Below, in pieces: positions 1 through 6,660 of a DNA stretch of 7,011 nt (position 1 is the stretch's first letter; every line of letters begins with the position of its first letter). Source of the stretch: JBJXHG01 sp046160865 (GTDB taxonomy: Bacteria; Planctomycetota; UBA1135; GCA-002686595); contig JBJXHG010000102.1 in the NCBI GenBank assembly GCA_046160865.1, positions 1-7,011 of the forward strand, written 5' to 3'. The notes beneath the pieces are model-generated. The model did no database searches. It saw only the letters and a program-made list of their open reading frames with translations, and was not told the DNA's origin. The position numbers were made by a program, and so were the translations under genes.

Positions 1-2
1 TC

Positions 3-137
3 GAGATCGTCGTCGCTGGCAAGGCGCGAGGGTGCAGGCAACCTGTCAGGTTTCCGAACCCGAGCAACGCCGCCAGCGCAGAGGAGATCGACCTTGGTGA
101 GAGCGAACTTCTGACTCAGGACACTAGTTCTCGATAG
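3..137 (+). CDS. Possible 3' end of a gene cut by the left contig edge
   Basis: An open frame enters from the left edge and stops at TAG 135-137, giving a 44-residue C-terminal tail (starts EIVVAGKARG, ends LTQDTSSR). The composition is fairly protein-like, mixed acidic and basic rather than the Arg/Ser-rich pattern of shadow frames. By hand count about two thirds of third positions are G or C, above second positions but not strongly so. If real, the gene converges on recJ, with only 5 bp between the two stop codons. No motif is recognisable. The two other plus frames are also open from the edge for about 100-114 bp, so this may be chance. Confidence 0.25.
   Translation, partial: EIVVAGKARGCRQPVRFPNPSNAASAEEIDLGESELLTQDTSSR
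40..52. repeat. Short perfect inverted repeat
   Basis: AACCTG-T-CAGGTT is a perfect 6-bp inverted repeat around one central base. It overlaps smaller potential hairpins (CAGG/CCTG at 35-45 and GGTT/AACC at 49-60). It lies about 90 bp beyond the recJ stop codon on the minus strand. The one-base centre makes it a poor RNA hairpin and there is no T tract, so it is not a convincing terminator. It could be a protein-binding site or chance. Confidence 0.25.
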
Positions 138-142
138 CGGCG

Positions 143-1906
143 CTACAACGCGGGACGCTCGCCCGTCCGGAAGTCGACGACTTCGATCTCGAGGTTCGTC
201 GTGCCGCGGAAGCTGTTCCACTTCGGCGAGTAGGCGGCGTGCACGGGCTCGCCCATCTTCAGCTCGCTCGCACGCTTCGCCATTCCGAACGCCATCCCGC
301 GCAGCACCGCGGCTCCTTGTCGGAGCTGCAGCATCATGTGCGTGGCGTCGCCGCCGACGATGCGCGGCTCTTCGGCGAGCCGCAGATCGGTCGACGCGAA
401 GACCGGCCGCGCGTTGCCTTCGCCGAACGGCTTCAAGCGGTCGATCTCGCGCATCAGCGATGGGTTCATGTCGCGCAGCGGCAGATCGGCGTCGATCCAC
501 AGCTCGCGCCGCTCGCCGGGTGTCTTCTCCGTGATCTCCCGCGCGCGCGCGCACACGGCGTCGCGTAGCGCGTCGATCGCGTCGGCACGCACCTCGCAGC
601 CGGCAGCTTGCTCGTGACCGCCGTAACGCAGCATGTGCGGCGCGCCGCCGTGCAACGCTTCGAGCACGCTGAAGCCCACGACCGAGCGCGCGCTGCCGCG
701 GCCGGTCTCGCCGTCGAGTCCGATCACGACCGCCGGGCGCTCGAAGCGTTGCGCGAGGCGCGCGGCGACGATGCCGACGACGCCTTGGTGCCAACCTTGG
801 CCTGCTACGACGAGCACCGGATGCTGCTCGCGATCGGAGTACGGCTCGGCGGCGATCAGCGCGCGTGACAAGAGCTCGGCCTCGATCTGCTTGCGCTGCA
901 CGTTCAAGCGATCGAGCTCGAGTGCCAGCGCGACGGCCGTCGCCGTGTCCTTCGCGAGCAAGAGCTCCACGGCTTTCTGCGCGCTGCCGAGCCGTCCCGA
1001 AGCGTTGATGCGCGGGCCGACTTGGAACGCGACGTCGTCGGCGTCCAAGCGATTGCCGGCGAGCTTCGCGATCGAGAGCAGGGCCTTGAGCCCCGGGTTC
1101 TTCGTCATCTCGAGCGAGCGCAGGCCGAAGCGCGCCAGCACGCGGTTCTCGTCGACGAGCGGCACGACGTCGCACACCGTCGCGATCGCGACGTACGCCA
1201 TGGCGTCGACGAGGAACTCGCGCATCTCCTCGCGCACCTTGCCGCCGCCGCTCTGCTCTTGGCAGACGCCCCACGCGAGCTTGAACGCGACCGCGCCGCC
1301 GCACAATTCACGGAACGGATAGCTCGAGCCCGTGAGCTTCGGATTCACGATCGCCGCCGCGGCGGGGAGCGGTCCGTTCGGAGGCTCGTGGTGATCGGTG
1401 ACGACCGTGTCGATGCCGTGTCGTGAAAGCTCGGCGATCGTCTCGGCCGAGCTCGTGCCATTGTCGACGCTGATCACGAGCGTCGCGCCGGCGTTGCGTG
1501 CGCGCTCGACGGAATGACTCCCGAACGAATACCCGTCCGTGAAGCGGTTCGGGATGTGCCACGCGACGCGCGCGCCGAGCTTCTCGAACAAGCGCACGAG
1601 CAGCGCGGTGCCGGTCACTCCGTCGACGTCGTAGTCGCCGTGGACGAGGATCGTCTCGTGCGCGGCGATCGCGCGCGCGATGCGCTCCGTCGCGGCGGGC
1701 ATGTTCGGGAGGAGCGCAGGCTCGTGCAGCGCGCTCAGCCGCGGCTCCAGGTGAGCCCAGGCGCGCTCCGGATCCGTATGGCCGCGCAGTGCGAGCAAGC
1801 GCCCGATGAGATCGGAGACTCCGTGCGCCCGAGCGACCGCGCGCGCGGCGTCGATGTCGGCTCGGCGCAGGCGCCAGGGAGGGGATGTGAGGGTCGTCGG
1901 AGACAT
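143..1906 (-). CDS. recJ: Single-stranded-DNA-specific exonuclease RecJ
   Basis: RecJ degrades single-stranded DNA 5' to 3' in the cytoplasm, using Mn2+/Mg2+ in the DHH active site, and serves RecF-pathway recombination, mismatch repair and stalled-fork processing. The 587-aa product has the normal length and full architecture. The DHH domain shows DYDVDG (91-96), VDNG (147-150), DHH (171-173) and CDVVPL (245-250). The linker carries GPRINASGRLG (297-307). The DHHA1 domain has GRGSARS (402-408) and GGHEQAAG (429-436), and the C-terminal OB-like domain begins near 469 with PFGEGN (493-498). All expected catalytic Asp and His residues are visible, so it should be active. The start is the ATG at 1906, ten residues before the first conserved Trp, as usual for the family, but it has no Shine-Dalgarno. 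An in-frame GTG at 1939, preceded by GGGAAGGA, is a serious rival and gives 598 aa. The membrane-protein gene lies 166 bp upstream on the same strand. Confidence 0.97.
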   Translation of the reverse strand: MSPTTLTSPPWRLRRADIDAARAVARAHGVSDLIGRLLALRGHTDPERAWAHLEPRLSALHEPALLPNMPAATERIARAIAAHETILVHGDYDVDGVTGTALLVRLFEKLGARVAWHIPNRFTDGYSFGSHSVERARNAGATLVISVDNGTSSAETIAELSRHGIDTVVTDHHEPPNGPLPAAAAIVNPKLTGSSYPFRELCGGAVAFKLAWGVCQEQSGGGKVREEMREFLVDAMAYVAIATVCDVVPLVDENRVLARFGLRSLEMTKNPGLKALLSIAKLAGNRLDADDVAFQVGPRINASGRLGSAQKAVELLLAKDTATAVALALELDRLNVQRKQIEAELLSRALIAAEPYSDREQHPVLVVAGQGWHQGVVGIVAARLAQRFERPAVVIGLDGETGRGSARSVVGFSVLEALHGGAPHMLRYGGHEQAAGCEVRADAIDALRDAVCARAREITEKTPGERRELWIDADLPLRDMNPSLMREIDRLKPFGEGNARPVFASTDLRLAEEPRIVGGDATHMMLQLRQGAAVLRGMAFGMAKRASELKMGEPVHAAYSPKWNSFRGTTNLEIEVVDFRTGERPAL

Positions 1907-1914
1907 GTGCGAGT

Positions 1915-1932
1915 CGCGGCGCGAACGCCGCG
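1915..1932 (-). promoter_or_regulatory. Hairpin just upstream of the recJ ATG
   Basis: On the minus strand this is a perfect 7-bp GC-only stem, CGCGGCG / CGCCGCG, around a TTCG tetraloop. It ends 8 nt before the ATG at 1906, where a Shine-Dalgarno would be expected. If recJ starts at that ATG, the hairpin occupies the ribosome-docking site. If it starts at the GTG at 1939, the hairpin lies a few bases into the coding sequence. There is no following T tract, so it is unlikely to be a terminator. Any regulatory role is inference. Confidence 0.4.
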
Positions 1933-1936
1933 GGCA

Positions 1937-1956
1937 CACGGGAGCATCCTTCCCGT
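1937..1956 (-). promoter_or_regulatory. Alternative recJ initiation site inside a hairpin
   Basis: On the minus strand GGGAAGGA (1954-1947) is followed after 7 nt by an in-frame GTG (1939-1937), a good ribosome-binding arrangement. The same bases form a 6-bp hairpin (1956-1938): ACGGGA and TCCCGT pair, the AGGA lies in the loop, and two bases of the GTG lie in the stem. This start would add eleven residues to RecJ, including a basic run, RRSRR. Confidence 0.4.
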
Positions 1957-2072
1957 CCGCGCTCAAGGCTTCGCCGCCACAGCGTGCACAACTGCGCGCG
2001 GGCTCCTGCCCTCGGAGCGCGACCCGCACGCGCGCAGGCGGCGTTTCGGACGAACGGTGGCCGTGCGCGCCG

Positions 2073-4121
2073 TCACGGGTCGAGGCGGTACAGGCGGAAG
2101 AAGTCGGTGGGCGCGCCGTTCGACTGCACGATCGAGGCCGGGCTCCGATAGAGGAGCGTGTAGCCCGGCACCCCGCGCAGGACGGCGTCGTCTTGGCTGA
2201 GCAGCACTTCCGCCGCGCTGCCCGGTGGCGGCGCGGACGCGGAGTGCGGCACGCCGGCGGCGTAGCGCGACAAGAACCACAATGTGAACCGGTCGACGAG
2301 CAGGTAGCGGCAGCGGTAGTTCTCGACGAGCAGCGTGCGTAACTCCCGCGGCGAGCGATGGAAGAACGCGTCGAGGAACCCTTGCACGCGCGCACGGCTC
2401 CGGCGCGATTCCCACTTGGGTTGGAACAGGATCGGTCGCCGCGTGTGCGCGAGGATCGAGGTCGAGTTCATGAAGTCGGCGCCGATCGCTTCGTTCTCCG
2501 GCACGAGAGCGGGGATCGCGCGCACGAGCTCCGCGATCTCCGTTTGGCGCTGCCGCGGGCGATACCAGGGGTTCTCGTAGCTCGACACGTACGACACGAA
2601 GAGCGCGAGCTGTACGAGCGCGAGCGCGCTCGCGATCGCAACGCCGCGTGAAATGGAAGCGAGCACGACGACCGCGAGCACCGGCAAGAGCAAGCCCGGC
2701 AGCACGATCACGCGTGCGACGAGCCATGCGGCAGCGAGTGACAGGCACGCGCCTAGCGCGAGCAGCGTGACGCGCGTGTCGGCCGGTCGCCGCACGAAAC
2801 ACCAAACGGCGCCGAAGAGAGCGAGCACTCCGACGCCGAGCTGGCCGAGCGCGGAGTCGAGCTCGAGCGTCGCGAACGGGCCTTGCCACATCAGGCGCGT
2901 GTCGGCGGAGAGTCGAGTCGGATCCGCCGGAAGCACGCCCAGGAAGCGCACTTTGCTCGACAAGAGATCGAACACGTGCCCGTGTGCGTCTGCATCGCCG
3001 CCGGTGACACGCGCGATGTGCGGCGCGAGCCACGCGAGCACGCCTGCGGTACCGAGCGCGACGAGCGCTGCGCTCCACCGCCCTCGCACGCGCGTGATCG
3101 CGACGAGCGCGGCGAGTGCCAGCATTGCGAGCGAGACGACGAACGCAGATGCGCGCAGCATCGGCACGAGGAGCGCGCTCGCGGCGAGCACGCCGGGGAA
3201 CACCCACGCACACGCGTGGCGGAACGGCCGCGCGCCAGTCGCCAACGACCAGGCGAGCACGCACGCGGCCTCGAGCGCGGCGAGGAAGCTCGCCGCGTGC
3301 CAGCTCGCGACGGACGCCGCGAGTGCGAGCGCCGCGAGCGTCGTCGCGGGCCAAGTCCGCAGCCGAAACGCGCGCGCGAGGAGCCACAGGTGCAACGCGA
3401 ACAGCGGCAGCGCGAGATCCTCGTCGACGAGCACGAAGCCGATCGTGCGGTAGTTCGCGGGCATGCACGCCGCGAGCAGAGCAGCCAGCAGCGCGAGGCG
3501 TGCACTTCCGGTGAGCTCGAGCGCGAGCCCGAAGACGCCGAAGAGCGCGAGGCTCGCGCACAGCGCGCTCACGAGCGTGCAGACGTCGAGCAGCATGTGT
3601 GCCGGTTCGTACGACTGGAGCTGCTCGTGACGGACCGTCGTGCTGTTGCCGCCGAGCGCGAGGTGCGTCCACGCACACAGGAGCTCGAGCCCGACGGGCA
3701 TGAGCTCGGCGAGGTCGGCTCCTTGCGGGTGCTCGACGCGCGGATCGGCGCGCAGATCGTCGGGCAAGCGGCCGCGCGATTCGACGATGCGATCCGTGAG
3801 ATAGAACGCGAGGCCCGGATCGCTCTTGAGTAGCCCTTTGGACGCGCCGTGACCGAAGTTTGGATCCGCGTGGGCGACGAGAACGCGCACGATCGTCGCG
3901 AGCACCACGAGCGCGAACGCGCCGAGCCACGCGCGCGATCCACGACGAGCGACGGTGCACGGCGCGGCGCTGCTCGGAGGCGAAGCGTGGGAGGGGCGCA
4001 TCGTCGACGCCACCATCCAGCGACAGATCGAGCTCGAAGGCAAGCAGCGCGAGCAGCGACTCGCGAGCGACGTCACCCGCCCACCGACGTGCGGGTCGCT
4101 CGGACAGCCGCGAGCGCGCAT
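2073..4121 (-). CDS. STT3-like GT-C family membrane protein
   Basis: Probable integral membrane glycosyltransferase of the GT-C fold, 682 aa. GT-C enzymes move sugars from lipid-linked donors on the outer face of the membrane. Hydrophobicity shows about 13 helices: one at 65-83, a long loop to about 145, then helices to about 512, and a soluble C-terminal domain of 170 residues. The first loop holds SDP (100-102) and HPQG (131-134), like the STT3 first loop. R-T at 225-226 followed by DED at 233-235 matches the STT3/PglB arrangement of R-T before a D-x-D metal-binding motif. SW at 273-274 fits the following helix. I see no WWDYG acceptor-binding motif; ADFMNSTSI (near 548-556) occupies the equivalent place, so it may use another acceptor. 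I chose the ATG at 4121 because GGAGAGGA precedes it by 6 nt. The ATGs at 4016 and 4001 lack good ribosome sites but give a shorter, more typical N-terminus (642 aa from 4001). The substrate is unknown. Confidence 0.8.
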   Translation of the reverse strand: MRARGCPSDPHVGGRVTSLASRCSRCLPSSSICRWMVASTMRPSHASPPSSAAPCTVARRGSRAWLGAFALVVLATIVRVLVAHADPNFGHGASKGLLKSDPGLAFYLTDRIVESRGRLPDDLRADPRVEHPQGADLAELMPVGLELLCAWTHLALGGNSTTVRHEQLQSYEPAHMLLDVCTLVSALCASLALFGVFGLALELTGSARLALLAALLAACMPANYRTIGFVLVDEDLALPLFALHLWLLARAFRLRTWPATTLAALALAASVASWHAASFLAALEAACVLAWSLATGARPFRHACAWVFPGVLAASALLVPMLRASAFVVSLAMLALAALVAITRVRGRWSAALVALGTAGVLAWLAPHIARVTGGDADAHGHVFDLLSSKVRFLGVLPADPTRLSADTRLMWQGPFATLELDSALGQLGVGVLALFGAVWCFVRRPADTRVTLLALGACLSLAAAWLVARVIVLPGLLLPVLAVVVLASISRGVAIASALALVQLALFVSYVSSYENPWYRPRQRQTEIAELVRAIPALVPENEAIGADFMNSTSILAHTRRPILFQPKWESRRSRARVQGFLDAFFHRSPRELRTLLVENYRCRYLLVDRFTLWFLSRYAAGVPHSASAPPPGSAAEVLLSQDDAVLRGVPGYTLLYRSPASIVQSNGAPTDFFRLYRLDP

Positions 4122-4127
4122 TGCGCA

Positions 4128-4135
4128 TCCTCTCC
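4128..4135 (-). promoter_or_regulatory. Ribosome-binding site deciding the membrane-protein start
   Basis: On the minus strand GGAGAGGA stands 6 nt before the ATG at 4121, in frame with the STT3-like protein. The same octamer precedes the plus-strand gene at 5731, which supports its use as a Shine-Dalgarno here. A second ATG at 4128 overlaps the end of the octamer in another frame and is too close to use it. Confidence 0.5.
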
Positions 4136-4394
4136 GGCGCGAGGTCGTGCCACCGCGGTGAGGCGTGGTGATCGCTGCGGGCCAACCCGCCTCCGTTGGC
4201 AAGTCCTGCACGCCGCTCTGCACTCACTGGGTGCGCTGAGGAGCCGCGCGGCACGAACACGATGTGGAGCACGCGCTCGCCAACGGCACGACGCTTGCCA
4301 TCCGCGCGGCGGGAACAGGGGCGGCGGCCCCCTGCTCGCAGCGTCGTACTGGGCGGCGAAGCGTCCGATCGTGCCGTCTCGTCCTTCAATTGCT

Positions 4395-4399
4395 GGGAG
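4395..4399 (+). promoter_or_regulatory. Ribosome-binding site of the lipoprotein gene
   Basis: GGGAG lies 7 nt before the ATG at 4407. It fixes this start although the frame is open for several hundred bases upstream. Confidence 0.75.
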
Positions 4400-4406
4400 T
4401 CTGAAC

Positions 4407-5111
4407 ATGAAAACGATCGCCAGTCTGCTGCTGATCGCATCGTGCACCGTCGCGTGCAATTCCTCGTCGTTCCACGGTCGTCACCGTGCCTCGAACCTGA
4501 CGGTGAACGACGACATCCTCGTTTACGTGCCGGAATCCGAGCGCGACGACATCGCGAAGGCGCGCACGGACCTCAACGCGATGGAAGACCGTGTCGCCAT
4601 CGCAGAGAGCAACGTCGAGCAAGAGAAGAAGCGCCGCGACCTGTCGCAGGGCGAGCTGCGTGCCGCAGAGGTCGAGGTGGACAACGCGGAAAAGGCCCTC
4701 GAAGTCGCGCGCACGAGCGCCGAGAGCTCGCGCGAGCGCGAAGTGCAGGAAGCGAACCGGATGATCGAGGACGCCCGCGCGCGCCGGCGCGCCGCGCAAT
4801 CGAAGATCTGGTTCCACGACACGCGCATCGAGCAACTCGAGGCGGCGGTCGAACTGACCGAGGCCCAGGTCGAGCTCGCGGAAGCCAAGGTGGAGCTCGC
4901 GAAGGCCGAGGCCGTGCACGAGCTCGACCGGCCGGAATCGCGGGACATCTCCGTGAGCGAGTTCCGAGCCTGCGTCGAGGAGCGCGAAGCCGAAGTTGCG
5001 CTCGCCGAGGTCGACGCCGAAGCGTGGGAGAAGAAGGTCAAGCTGCGCCAGGATCTGCTCGACGCGCGGCAGAAGGCGCGCGAAGCGTCGCACGACACGG
5101 CGAAAGAGTAG
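4407..5111 (+). CDS. Coiled-coil lipoprotein of unknown function
   Basis: The 234-aa product begins with a lipoprotein-type signal: Lys2, a hydrophobic core at 4-12, and T-V-A-C at 14-17 as a slightly atypical lipobox (Thr rather than Leu at -3), so Cys17 would be lipidated and the protein held on the periplasmic side of a membrane. After a polar linker (18-40), residues 45-174 and 183-230 are almost entirely Glu/Ala/Lys/Arg/Leu, a long helical coiled coil. Residues 146-166 are three consecutive heptads (AAVELTE, AQVELAE, AKVELAK). The helix is broken around 174-182 (DRPESRDIS), followed by a single Cys189 that could form an interchain disulfide. There is no catalytic motif, so a structural or tethering role is likely but unproven. 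It resembles planctomycete and myxobacterial coiled-coil lipoproteins only in general terms. It seems monocistronic: its own ribosome site in front and a terminator 20 bp behind. Confidence 0.85.
   Translation: MKTIASLLLIASCTVACNSSSFHGRHRASNLTVNDDILVYVPESERDDIAKARTDLNAMEDRVAIAESNVEQEKKRRDLSQGELRAAEVEVDNAEKALEVARTSAESSREREVQEANRMIEDARARRRAAQSKIWFHDTRIEQLEAAVELTEAQVELAEAKVELAKAEAVHELDRPESRDISVSEFRACVEEREAEVALAEVDAEAWEKKVKLRQDLLDARQKAREASHDTAKE
4842..4904 (+). repeat. Three in-frame 21-bp heptad repeats
   Basis: Three consecutive 21-bp units encode AAVELTE, AQVELAE and AKVELAK. Units two and three are also close at DNA level (both start GCC and contain GAGCTCGCG). A fourth, degraded unit (AEAVHEL) follows. 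This suggests recent tandem duplication of a coiled-coil heptad. Confidence 0.7.
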
Positions 5112-5130
5112 GTTTCGTCGCCGAACCGCT

Positions 5131-5165
5131 GCGCGGCCGACCGCCCTCATGGCGGCCGGCCGCGC
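5131..5165 (+). terminator. Hairpin terminator after the lipoprotein gene
   Basis: A 15-bp GC-rich stem (GCGCGGCCGACCGCC with GGCGGCCGGCCGCGC) has one A-C mismatch and a 5-nt loop, CTCAT. It starts 19 bp after the stop codon. It is followed by TGATTTGTG, a broken T-rich stretch. Strength and position fit an intrinsic terminator, though the T tract is poor. Confidence 0.65.
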
Positions 5166-5566
5166 TGATTTGTGCGCCGAGTTTTGCGCCGGTCGCCGCG
5201 CCGAAGAGCGCGACGTGCGTGCGCGGCGCGATCCCGACATGCACAGGATCACCGGCGAGTGAGCGCGCAGGCGAGTCGTCGTGGGTCGCTCGTCTCCGTC
5301 CGCGATTCCAACGCGAGACCCGCGTTCACGCGCACAGGAGTTCGATGCCGAACGGCACGAGGTCCGTGTGCTCGGCCGACGCGGCGTTGTATCGCAAGCG
5401 CGTTGGCCGAGCGTAGCCGACGACACGAGCACGGCAGCGCGCGAACGACATGTGAACGTTCGTGGTGCACACAGGCGCACATCGACAAGGAATCCAACTT
5501 TCGGTGGAGCGCAGGCGCGCGTCTCCACGAGCGAGGCCGCGCTCGCGCAACACGGGACGACTTACG

Positions 5567-5583
5567 TCATGTGCTGCACGTGA
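5567..5583. promoter_or_regulatory. Imperfect 17-bp palindrome, possible operator
   Basis: TCATGTGC-T-GCACGTGA is symmetric about one base, with a single T-G mismatch. It lies about 148 bp upstream of the start codon at 5731, in a region of slightly lower GC. Size and symmetry fit a dimeric repressor or activator site, but one copy is weak evidence. Confidence 0.25.
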
Positions 5584-5714
5584 GCCATCGGATCGAATCG
5601 CGACAAACACGCCACACTTCCGGCATGGCGCGCCTCATGTTGCGCGAATGACGTCGGCGTCGTCCGCACGCCGCGCACGAATCGGCCCGAGCACTTCGAT
5701 GTTCGGAATAGAAC

Positions 5715-5722
5715 GGAGAGGA
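5715..5722 (+). promoter_or_regulatory. Ribosome-binding site of the 302-aa protein gene
   Basis: GGAGAGGA lies 8 nt before the ATG at 5731, a strong Shine-Dalgarno at ideal spacing. It confirms this start and the strand. Confidence 0.8.
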
Positions 5723-5730
5723 ATCGTCTC

Positions 5731-6639
5731 ATGCTCAACAAGTCTGTCTTCGTATCGCTGTGTGCAGGCCTCTTGTGTGTCGGCCTCGGCTGCATGTACT
5801 TCGTCACGGAGTCGGCCGCGCAAGACGGCCTGCTCGCGAGTGACGCGCCCCAGCCGCGTGTCGCGCGGACGACGACCGCGTCCGCGCAGTCCATAGATGC
5901 TGCGGCCGGCGAATCGGTCGCGGCTCGCGCACCGATCGCCGTCGGCAGCGACGCGACGGATCCTGCGGCCGCGGCAGCCACGTCCGAAGCAACGCGCGCT
6001 CACTCGCAGGCCTTGAAAGACGGCGCGCTGAGGGACCTGCGCGCCGCCGTGGAGCTCTCGCTGTCGGATCAGGTCGACACCGTGGCGATCCTCGCGTCGA
6101 CGCTCGCGCTGCTCGAGGGAGCGACCGGAGTCGAGGGCGCGCCGACGACGATTCCGACCGGGGCGCTCGTGTACACGATCGTCGGCGCCGACGGAGGCGT
6201 GCAGGCCGAGTTCCGCAGCACACCGACGCTCGATCCCGATCGACGCGCGCTGTCCGTGCGACTCACCATGCCGCGGCCGGTCGACGAGTACTTCCTCGAG
6301 GGAGCGCTGCGCGAGCCGCCCGAGGTCGAACTGATGATGGTGCCTGGCACCGACGGAGAGCTCAGCGGGCTGATCATCCACACCTCGCTCATGGTCGCGC
6401 CGGAAACGCTGCAACTCGGTGTCGAACTCGACAAAGGTCGCTTCATCCAAGGTGTCAATTACTGGATGAACATGCTGGACGCGGGCGATGCCGTCGTGCG
6501 CGCGCACGGCATGACGAACGGCAGGGGCGATTGGTGGACGTCGTCCGTCACGATCGCCGGCGACTGGCAGACCCAAATGGCACACGTCCAGGAACTGAGT
6601 CAATTCCTCCTGGGCATGTATGCAAAAACCAAGTCCTGA
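5731..6639 (+). CDS. Exported or membrane-anchored protein of unknown family
   Basis: I do not recognise this 302-aa protein. It starts with Lys4 and a hydrophobic segment at about 6-25, rich in Cys (11, 16, 21). Cleavage could follow SAA at 28-30, the segment could remain as an N-terminal anchor, or Cys21 in GLGC could be a poor lipobox; I cannot decide. Residues 34-92 are an Ala/Ser/Thr-rich, low-complexity linker typical of cell-envelope proteins. Residues 93-302 look globular: helices at about 94-132, then alternating short strands (LVYTIVG at 146-152, VQAEFRST at 157-164, LSVRLTM at 174-180, VELMMV at 199-204, LIIHTSLMV at 214-222), and an aromatic C-terminal part (YWMNM 244-248, DWWTSSVTI 267-275). 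There are no Cys residues beyond the signal region and no recognisable catalytic motif. It has its own strong ribosome site. The cysteine-rich gene follows after 21 bp, so the two are probably co-transcribed and may act together outside the cytoplasm. Confidence 0.85.
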   Translation: MLNKSVFVSLCAGLLCVGLGCMYFVTESAAQDGLLASDAPQPRVARTTTASAQSIDAAAGESVAARAPIAVGSDATDPAAAAATSEATRAHSQALKDGALRDLRAAVELSLSDQVDTVAILASTLALLEGATGVEGAPTTIPTGALVYTIVGADGGVQAEFRSTPTLDPDRRALSVRLTMPRPVDEYFLEGALREPPEVELMMVPGTDGELSGLIIHTSLMVAPETLQLGVELDKGRFIQGVNYWMNMLDAGDAVVRAHGMTNGRGDWWTSSVTIAGDWQTQMAHVQELSQFLLGMYAKTKS

Positions 6640-6648
6640 AACCCAACC

Positions 6649-6653
6649 GGAGA
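6649..6653 (+). promoter_or_regulatory. Ribosome-binding site of the cysteine-rich gene
   Basis: GGAGA lies 7 nt before the ATG at 6661, inside the 21-bp gap after the preceding stop codon. Confidence 0.75.
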
Positions 6654-6660
6654 TACTCAG

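Larger units (their letters stand above)
4122..4406. other. Divergent intergenic region
   Basis: The region separates the minus-strand membrane-protein gene from the plus-strand lipoprotein gene and should hold both promoters. I see no convincing -35/-10 pair. The best plus-strand hit is TTGGCA at 4196-4201 with TGCACT 17 bp later, which is weak. Short symmetric elements are present: a perfect palindrome CACCGCGGTG at 4151-4160, GCGGG-CCAA-CCCGC at 4177-4190, and a hairpin at 4313-4337 with a CAGGGG/CCCCTG core. The palindrome lies 15 bp from the membrane-protein ribosome site and could be an operator. Open frames crossing here are Arg/Ser/Ala-rich and have no ribosome site. Confidence 0.5.
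5166..5730 (+). other. Intergenic region without a supportable gene
   Basis: About 565 bp lie between the terminator and the next gene. Open frames exist on both strands but are Arg/Ser/His-rich, lack ribosome sites and show no domain. Symmetric elements include GTGGAG/CTCCAC at 5504-5528 with a 13-nt loop and an imperfect 17-bp palindrome at 5567-5583. The stretch must contain the promoter of the gene at 5731, but I cannot pick out a reliable -35/-10 pair. A small RNA cannot be excluded. Confidence 0.5.

Noticed and set aside
28..61. A set of small stems near the left edge that looked like part of a tRNA
   Set aside because: The stems are only 4 bp, mutually exclusive, and lack the T-loop and acceptor features of a tRNA.
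1183..1195. Repeated GCGATCGC-type octamers in recJ and the membrane-protein gene
   Set aside because: They follow from common codons in GC-rich DNA (GCG, ATC, GAT, CGC). They are not spaced regularly and do not stand out from the local base composition.
1907..2395. Full 163-residue N-terminal extension of RecJ back to 2395
   Set aside because: It would overlap the end of the membrane-protein gene by more than 300 bp, and its translation there is a Ser/Arg/Thr-rich shadow. RecJ has normal length without it.
2653..3833. Long plus-strand open frames opposite the membrane-protein gene
   Set aside because: They are antisense shadows: strongly biased to Arg, Ala, Ser or Glu, with no ribosome sites and no recognisable domain.
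1963..4440. An 825-codon open frame on the minus strand overlapping the membrane-protein gene
   Set aside because: Most of its translation is Arg/Ala/Ser/His-rich without domains, typical of a shifted frame in GC-rich DNA. The overlapping frame has membrane helices and the STT3-like motifs. Only the short part near 4000-4128 is kept as a question.
4386..5528. A 380-codon minus-strand frame opposite the lipoprotein gene
   Set aside because: Its LDLGLGQF-like repeats are the mirror image of the Glu/Ala/Leu heptads on the plus strand. It also covers the terminator and has no ribosome site.
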